Assembly (NCBI RefSeq): GCF_003073045.1
Contig: NC_037590.1
Location: 29,786,449-29,850,448 of the forward strand
Direction of reading: 5' to 3'
Length of the DNA: 64,000 bases
Origin: Pomacea canaliculata
Lineage: Eukaryota > Mollusca > Gastropoda > Architaenioglossa > Ampullariidae
How positions within the stretch are numbered: position 1 is the first letter of the stretch; each line of letters begins with the position of its first letter. The notes beneath the pieces were generated by a model. That model worked only from the letters and a program-made list of their open reading frames with translations. It had not been told where the DNA came from and ran no database searches. Both the position numbers and the translations under genes were made by a program. Of the stretch, positions 61,501-64,000 are shown in pieces.

Positions 61501-62310
61501 GCACGGACATACTTCACATCAATGTAGTTCCGTGGATCAGTATGTGCTTGGTAAAGATGCTTGCTTATACAGTGATATTAAAACGTTTCAAAACATAATG
61601 CATTAACATAGAAAAATCAGTCACAGGAAAAAAGAACGAAAATGAAAAAGAAATAAAACAGAAAAAACCCAATGATAGAAAGAAGAGAAGAAGCAAGAAT
61701 AAAGAGAAACAAAGAAAAAAGAAATAAAAATTAAATAAAACTCCGAGCGCAGCGATCACCTGACATTAGGCTCTAACAGTGCACCCACAAATGCTGGTAA
61801 TTTGTGAGAAGACGAAGAATAATTCATTTATAGCAAAATGACAATATTCATGCCTGTGCACATAAAACTTGCCGAGAAAGGCGACATGGCGCCAGGCATC
61901 ACATCAGCAGGACTTCCGCCTCATGCTGCTTCACCTGCCACTTGCTCATGGAGAGAGAGAAGAGGCGACGAAACGAACAATGCGAGACAAAGAATGGACA
62001 TGCCATGCACGACACGATGCTAACTGTGACAGAAGTCGACAGACCAGAACTTGATAACAAAGACATTAAATCATTTCTTGGAGAAGAGAGAGAGAGAAAG
62101 ATAGAGAAAGAGAATTTTCATTGGCAGTGAAGATTTTTATGTGTGAGGCAAGGGCATTCCTGTGACAACCTCTGGACAATAATAATGGGAAAATAAATTA
62201 ACAGACAAGGGAGTGGCGAAAAGTTACAGTTCGGGTGCAAACATAATCCAAAAGCGTGAATGAAAAGGACGAACCGGAAATCCTGGGAAGCCTCTCTCCC
62301 CTCGGGGCCC
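30371..62310 (-). CDS. Membrane-type (MACIT) collagen, 3' part, 28 exons
   Basis: Interrupted non-fibrillar collagen. The 28 exons listed below add up to 686 codons including the stop if all are used. Gly-X-Y repeats dominate, with frequent interruptions. The last exons carry LDAPCPLG.DGLPLPGCG, the two-Cys C-terminal module I know from vertebrate collagens XIII, XXIII and XXV and related invertebrate collagens (COL-99). These are type II transmembrane proteins whose ectodomain trimerises and can be shed, with roles at cell-matrix and neuromuscular contacts. The N-terminal cytoplasmic tail, transmembrane helix and first collagenous part are not in the window, so the gene is 5'-truncated here. 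All internal exons start and end in phase 0. The gene spans at least 32 kb with introns of 0.2-3.1 kb. The alternatives, collagen IV or a fibrillar type, are unlikely because no NC1 or COLFI domain follows. Confidence 0.85.
31356..31547 (-). CDS. Candidate alternative terminal exon of the collagen gene
   Basis: A strong acceptor (eleven T, then ggcag|acgatg) opens a frame that, in phase 0 like all collagen exons, runs 63 codons to TAG: TMEEILPLFKNNKPWRQCYS, then VAEALLYQVSP, ending QHEARC. It sits between the two C-terminal exons. No homology is recognised and no AATAAA follows closely, so it may be chance or an unrelated exon. Confidence 0.3.
   Translation of the reverse strand, partial: TMEEILPLFKNNKPWRQCYSVAEALLYQVSPKEVLADSTVYSEAGTWQAFKDYKPGAQHEARC
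31744..31801. repeat. Three-copy 20-bp tandem repeat
   Basis: The unit 'ccaacagtgtgttctagaat' is repeated as 'ccaacagtatgttctaggcg' and 'ccagtagtgtgttctatgag' inside the intron between exons 27 and 28. Confidence 0.85.
32048..32123. repeat. Two-copy 24-bp tandem repeat
   Basis: 'agatgtaatatttcgtaaac' plus 'atat' is followed directly by 'agatgtaatatttagcaaac' plus 'atat', from about 32075 to 32123. Confidence 0.75.
32311..32394 (-). CDS. Collagen exon 27: two-Cys module, copy A
   Basis: Acceptor cacag|ggcagc, donor gagaag|gtaacg. Encodes GSPGLDAPCPLGHDGLPLPG, then CGGVLPEK. This copy is closest to the vertebrate DAPCPLG.DGLP..GC ending, yet it has a donor instead of a stop. If unspliced, the frame would run on 36 codons to a stop near 32200. 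Confidence 0.85.
33727..33759. repeat. Poly(A) tract, 33 bases
   Basis: Pure A run followed by an A/G-rich stretch to 33780, within the intron between exons 26 and 27. Confidence 0.9.
34040..34096 (-). CDS. Collagen exon 26: highly basic Gly-X-Y
   Basis: Acceptor ttgcag|ggcaag, donor gatcca|gttagt. Encodes GKRGRRGKRGRRGEKGDP (54 nt, about 34043-34096). Six Gly-[KR]-R-type triplets give a dense positive patch, a likely heparin/heparan sulphate site. Confidence 0.88.
34381..34440. repeat. (CA)n-rich microsatellite
   Basis: Imperfect CA/ACAC runs. Confidence 0.8.
34539..34573. repeat. Poly(A) tract, 35 bases
   Basis: Pure A run, followed by a second A run at 34604-34621. Confidence 0.9.
35806..35847 (-). 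CDS. Collagen exon 25
   Basis: GIGVPGGQGPPGGE, 42 nt. Acceptor ttttag|ggtatt, donor gagag|gtgaga. Begins with a two-residue Gly-Ile, a one-residue deletion in the triplet register. Confidence 0.85.
36157..36243 (-). CDS. Collagen exon 24 with Cys-containing interruption
   Basis: GPPGPPGPMGTADGPCACQK then GDKGDRGEQ, 87 nt. The 'TADGPCACQ' break holds two Cys that could crosslink the three chains. Confidence 0.9.
38784..38846 (-). CDS. Collagen exon 23
   Basis: GAIGLPGMRGQKGEVGDAGP P, 63 nt, uninterrupted triplets. Acceptor gtag|ggagcc, donor ccg|gtgagt. Confidence 0.92.
39937..39981 (-). CDS. Collagen exon 22
   Basis: GTKGDAGPPGSIGLP, 45 nt. Donor cca|gtaagt. Confidence 0.92.
41065..41100 (-). 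CDS. Collagen exon 21
   Basis: GDRGPPGLKGDL, 36 nt. Donor cta|gtaagt, acceptor tttcag|ggtgat. Confidence 0.92.
41413..41448 (-). CDS. Collagen exon 20
   Basis: GPMGLQGPPGIK, 36 nt. Donor aag|gtattg. Confidence 0.92.
41812..41844 (-). CDS. Collagen exon 19
   Basis: LPGPPGPPGPM, 33 nt. Starts with Leu because the preceding exon supplies the Gly, so triplets stay in register. Donor atg|gtgagt. Confidence 0.9.
42218..42262 (-). CDS. Collagen exon 18 with Gly-rich linker
   Basis: GEPGTVEGGGGSGEG, 45 nt. 'VEGGGGSGE' is a flexible break of the triple helix. Its last Gly begins the GLP triplet with exon 19. Confidence 0.85.
42529..42618 (-). CDS. Collagen exon 17
   Basis: GVPGLKGDKGEMGPPGLPGM then IGPPGLPGPP, 90 nt, perfect triplets. 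Donor cct|gtgagt. Confidence 0.93.
43398..43425. repeat. Poly(A) tract, 28 bases
   Basis: Pure A run in the intron between exons 16 and 17. Confidence 0.9.
43707..43778 (-). CDS. Collagen exon 16
   Basis: GLKGEAGAPGKNGKDGADGI then VGKP, 72 nt, perfect triplets. Donor cca|gtgagt, acceptor tgcag|ggtctg. Confidence 0.93.
44671..44796 (-). CDS. Collagen exon 15
   Basis: GRRGKTAKATFIGFPGPQGP at the start, then perfect triplets to GALGLPGQQ, 126 nt. 'KTAKATFI' is a short interruption near the N-side. Donor cag|gtaggc. Confidence 0.92.
45864..45890 (-). pseudogene. Relic of a duplicated collagen exon 14 fragment
   Basis: 24 of 27 bases match the middle of exon 14 (minus-strand sense GCATGCTGGGTGTTCCTGG...). 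It sits about 0.9 kb downstream of exon 14 in transcript order. The frame closes with TGA straight after CCCAGC and there is no splice border. Confidence 0.45.
46680..46769 (-). CDS. Collagen exon 14
   Basis: GEIGMPGVPGPSGPAGLKGE then KGDRGARGQR, 90 nt, perfect triplets. Donor cgg|gtaaat is weak at +5. Confidence 0.92.
49893..50111 (-). CDS. Collagen exon 13: 73-residue charged non-collagenous block
   Basis: Acceptor tcctag|tcggga, donor agcaag|gtatta. This is the only open phase-0 frame and is exactly 219 nt. It starts SGPLHKRHRTCRLEVKDISE, continues with a very basic run VKRKKVKRFQRKR, then a strongly acidic run (DASDDDVVDSNDNEEGDEEE) and ends YELVIEDCGESK. One Cys lies near each end (residues 11 and 69). 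'RFQR' and 'QRKR' are potential proprotein-convertase sites. No Gly-X-Y is present. I know no close family; membership in the gene rests on phase, borders and position. Confidence 0.72.
50829..50936 (-). CDS. Collagen exon 12 (two possible acceptors)
   Basis: The long form (acceptor ttacag|ggaaag at 50936) is 108 nt: GKPRMSGLGSSDSHPTSFPA, GFIQ, then GNPGPQGPPGPK. The short form uses a second acceptor with a good pyrimidine tract (ttcattcag|ggcaat at 50864) and is 36 nt, GNPGPQGPPGPK only. Both keep frame. Donor aag|gtgaga. Confidence 0.85.
52104..52295 (-). CDS. Collagen exon 11 with Thr-rich interruption
   Basis: Triplets from GPRGEKGVRGLEGLPGLPGL through GRKGEAG, then NTVTIRTNTTTGQEIAVQAT, then GFPGPPGPPGPR. 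192 nt. The break has beta-strand character and an NTT glycosylation sequon. Donor aga|gtgagt. Confidence 0.93.
54112..54147 (-). CDS. Collagen exon 10
   Basis: GPKGEEGKSGEA, 36 nt. Donor gct|gtaagt, acceptor tttcag|gggcca. Confidence 0.92.
54416..54710. mobile_element. Repeat unit copy 1, carrying an insertion
   Basis: About 117 bp (54416-54532) are near-identical to 54776-54893. The copy then differs by 155 bp (54533-54687), starting 'aagataagactttatttgtc', and afterwards rejoins the homology ('tacatagtagtcttcc'). The insert is flanked by the 5-bp repeat GGATT, as a target-site duplication would be. Confidence 0.65.
54776..54920. mobile_element. Repeat unit copy 2, the empty site
   Basis: Same unit as 54416-54532 plus 54688-54710, with 'ggggattggaagagtacata' where copy 1 holds the insertion. 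The family is not recognised. Confidence 0.65.
55028..55054 (-). CDS. Collagen exon 9
   Basis: GPPGPEGPQ, 27 nt, the shortest exon seen. Donor cag|gtatgc, acceptor taacag|gggcca. Confidence 0.9.
55448..55482. repeat. C-run followed by A-run
   Basis: About 13 C followed by 22 A. Confidence 0.9.
55545..55738. repeat. Polypurine tract next to collagen exon 8
   Basis: About 190 bp almost entirely of A and G on the plus strand, thus C/U-rich in the collagen pre-mRNA, ending 8 bp from the exon 8 donor. Confidence 0.9.
55746..55844 (-). CDS. Collagen exon 8
   Basis: GEPGEPGPQGPKGDPGPPGL then PGFDGVTGPPGKP, 99 nt, perfect triplets. Donor cca|gtcagt is suboptimal. Confidence 0.93.
57130..57204 (-). 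CDS. Collagen exon 7 with strand-like tail
   Basis: GDRGPPGLPSGLDG then SEWELKIVQLK, 75 nt. Acceptor ctccag|ggtgac, donor aag|gtaacc. The tail leaves the triplet pattern. Confidence 0.85.
57886..57915 (-). CDS. Collagen exon 6: short strand-like exon
   Basis: GSTYEVITIK, 30 nt. Acceptor cacag|gggtca, donor aag|gttcgt. Non-collagenous. Support is its phase, borders and similarity to the tails of exons 5 and 7. Confidence 0.6.
58548..58610 (-). CDS. Collagen exon 5: strand-like interruption
   Basis: GIKRSIKLEGQTG then THEIVHLK, 63 nt. Acceptor ttgcag|ggcatc, donor aaag|gtattt. Only a weak trace of Gly-X-Y. Confidence 0.68.
59245..59325 (-). CDS. Collagen exon 4
   Basis: GDEGMKGDKGDTGLPGFDGM then AGAPGQK, 81 nt, perfect triplets. 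Donor aag|gtatgg. Confidence 0.93.
59799..59834 (-). CDS. Collagen exon 3
   Basis: GVSGPKGDKGDK, 36 nt. Donor aag|gtatga, acceptor ttgcag|ggggtg. Confidence 0.92.
60046..60081 (-). CDS. Collagen exon 2
   Basis: GPIGAPGKSGEP, 36 nt. Donor ccg|gtaagt, acceptor tttccag|ggtcct. Confidence 0.92.
62275..62310 (-). CDS. Collagen exon 1 of those in the window
   Basis: GPRGERGFPGFP, 36 nt. Acceptor atttcag|gggccc, donor ccg|gttcgt. Its acceptor shows that further 5' exons exist upstream. Confidence 0.88.
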
Positions 62311-62312
62311 CT

Positions 62313-64000
62313 GAAATACCAGACAGCTGCGTAATCATCAGTCGGAGGGACTGGCGAGGGTGTTTTGACGTCTATAATTAGACACTTCATCATAAGCGTT
62401 AACCTTTAAGCACTTCACTGCAGGCTCCACGATTGCAAACAGACATCATAAATGGCAAAGTCTGGCGCTGACACTTTGCCTACTGTAAACAGACACTTTC
62501 ACTGGAATCTCTAATCACTCGTACGGTCAGTCTTTGACGGTTAGGTGCCTACAAACACAGACCTGCATCATAATCATCAGCTGCAACAACCGTCTTGTGC
62601 ATTACGACGACCGTAAATAGACACTTTATGATTAGTCTATATTGCCATCATCTTGGAATAATTCAAAACTTTAAATCCGTTTATCTGAAAATGTCTAGTC
62701 GCGCATGTTTTCATCAGGAGATGCTGACCATCCTCAATACATTGCTTGCATTATTGATGCCATTTCCAGTAAAAATATAAGTTTAGCCCCCCATCCTCGC
62801 CCACCCACATATTATTATCACACAAACAAACAAATCGTCTCCACTCCTTCTTGTAAACTGCGAGGGACGCGGAGACTGTTTGTCTCTCGGGAAGGGCCTG
62901 CTGGGAGAGGTCGCTGTGTCTGACGAGTTCTTAGTGTCGAAAATAAAGCAAAAATTGATTAAAACTTAACTGAGCCTGAGAGAATAAATTGTGAGTTACA
63001 CCAGCTGCACTCGGATGAAAGCGACTGCAGAAGTTTTGGAAATTATGTTCTAACCCAAACAGCGCTGGAGGAATGATAAGAGGGTGAGAAAATGGGAGCC
63101 GAGAAACTGAGAAAAGAAAAAAAAAGGAGTTGGAATAAATGTAAACAAACTCAACGTCTTCCACTTGATTTTTTTTGCTTCGTTTTGTTGTTATTTCGTT
63201 CACTAGCACAGTGGGATATTTCGAATTATCTTTCTTTCGTGTCGTGGTTTTAGCATATGAATGGAATACATAGAGCAAATAACAGTACAATGTCATCTTA
63301 CTACTATAAAATATGAAGGACGAGTTCATATGGAAAAGGCGATGGTGCGTGCTCAGGAGGAGGACAGACACTACAAAACCGATTCACCAATCGACAGACA
63401 GACCAAGAGGTGCGCAGGAGGGAGGGAGAGAGGGACACTACCCCAACACCGATTCACCAATCAACGGACAGACCAACGGGTCGACTGACCAACATTTTCT
63501 ATCCTCCTTATTCCTTCCTTCCAGACATGCACTTTCATACCAAATGCCTTCCCTTCTTGCAGACATGTAGACTAATCGTTACAGGGAAGAAAGGAAGAGA
63601 AGTCTTGGCCCCGCCTGGCAACTTGAGTTACAGTTAAGAGGCCTCCAACTGCGTGACGCAGGCGAACCGTTGGAAAGTGTGCTCTAAACAAGCTCTGAAA
63701 ACACATCAGCATCATTACACCGTGAACTTCAGCATTGCCTGAGCGAAATCCTCCCCTCCCCCACATCCCCACCTCTTAGGAATGCACCATCTTCTCCCCC
63801 TCACACCTCCCTAAAGCCACAAAGGTTAATCAGTTAACTACAGGCTACCCACTATTCACAATCTTTGCCAGAAATATGAGTCATATTCTTTTCATTGTGA
63901 GATTTTGAGAAGGATTTGATGACATTAATTATTAGCTTTTTAATGTGAATAGCTGCATTTTTGGGAATTAACTGTTTAGGTGCTTTGCAAATATTTAATC
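62313..64000. other. Collagen intron, no exon seen
   Basis: No transmembrane or collagen exon was found. A 70-bp-period two-copy repeat ('accgattcaccaatc.ac.g') occurs at 63378 and 63448. Confidence 0.6.
63378..63477. repeat. Two-copy direct repeat, period 70 bp
   Basis: 'accgattcaccaatcgacag' at 63378 recurs as 'accgattcaccaatcaacgg' at 63448, each followed by 'acagaccaa'. Confidence 0.8.

Noticed and set aside
30371..62310. Collagen IV as the identity of the collagen gene
   Set aside because: Frequent interruptions fit, but no NC1 domain with its 12 Cys follows; instead the short two-Cys MACIT ending is present.
1..64000. CRISPR arrays, bacterial operons or prokaryotic mobile elements
   Set aside because: No regularly spaced repeats or prokaryotic gene structure; the DNA is clearly eukaryotic with spliceosomal introns.

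Overview
The window is a piece of an animal nuclear genome. It has long AT-rich introns with GT..AG borders, no operons, many poly(A) and (CA/GT)n tracts, and fossil LINE, Tigger-like and tRNA-derived repeats. The gene repertoire (acid lipase, H2A.Z, a REDD1/DDIT4-type protein, a membrane-type interrupted collagen) is bilaterian. The repeat style and intron density suggest a mollusc or another lophotrochozoan, but that is inference and no diagnostic lineage marker is present.

Layout. 2195-6355 (+): a seven-exon acid lipase of the LIPA/gastric lipase family with the catalytic triad intact. 6.8-7.3 kb: a decayed pogo/Tigger-like transposon. 8014-11698 (-): a complete five-exon histone variant H2A.Z gene of 128 residues, whose first exon codes only the start Met, with CCAAT and E2F-like promoter motifs. 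14959-16707 (-): a complete two-exon DDIT4/REDD1-like mTORC1 inhibitor gene with a TATA-like box and a probable long 3'UTR. 17-29 kb: mostly gene-poor, with a degenerate LINE reverse transcriptase fossil at 19.1-20.05 kb and one possible unassigned promoter plus first exon near 20.7-21.0 kb.

30371-62310 (-): the 3' part of a very long interrupted collagen gene. I assign 28 small exons (27-219 nt), nearly all Gly-X-Y, and every internal exon is a multiple of three in phase 0. The last two exons each encode the D-[AS]-P-C-x-L...G-L-P-L-P-G-C module typical of the C-terminus of membrane-associated collagens (MACITs: vertebrate types XIII, XXIII, XXV; nematode COL-99). The N-terminal cytoplasmic and transmembrane part must lie beyond 64 kb. 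The triple helix is broken by unusual non-collagenous exons: a 73-residue basic-then-acidic block with two Cys, and three neighbouring exons ending in beta-strand-like '...IVHLK', '...VITIK', '...IVQLK' tails.

The most interesting points are: (1) the order LIPA - H2A.Z - DDIT4-like - MACIT collagen, whose human homologues lie on two related segments, 4q23-25 (H2AZ1, DDIT4L, COL25A1) and 10q22-23 (DDIT4, COL13A1, LIPA), so the window may preserve an ancestral bilaterian linkage; (2) a tandem duplication of the collagen C-terminal exon, with a further candidate terminal exon between the copies; (3) the novel interruption exons of the collagen; (4) a filled/empty-site pair that exposes a roughly 155-bp mobile insertion.
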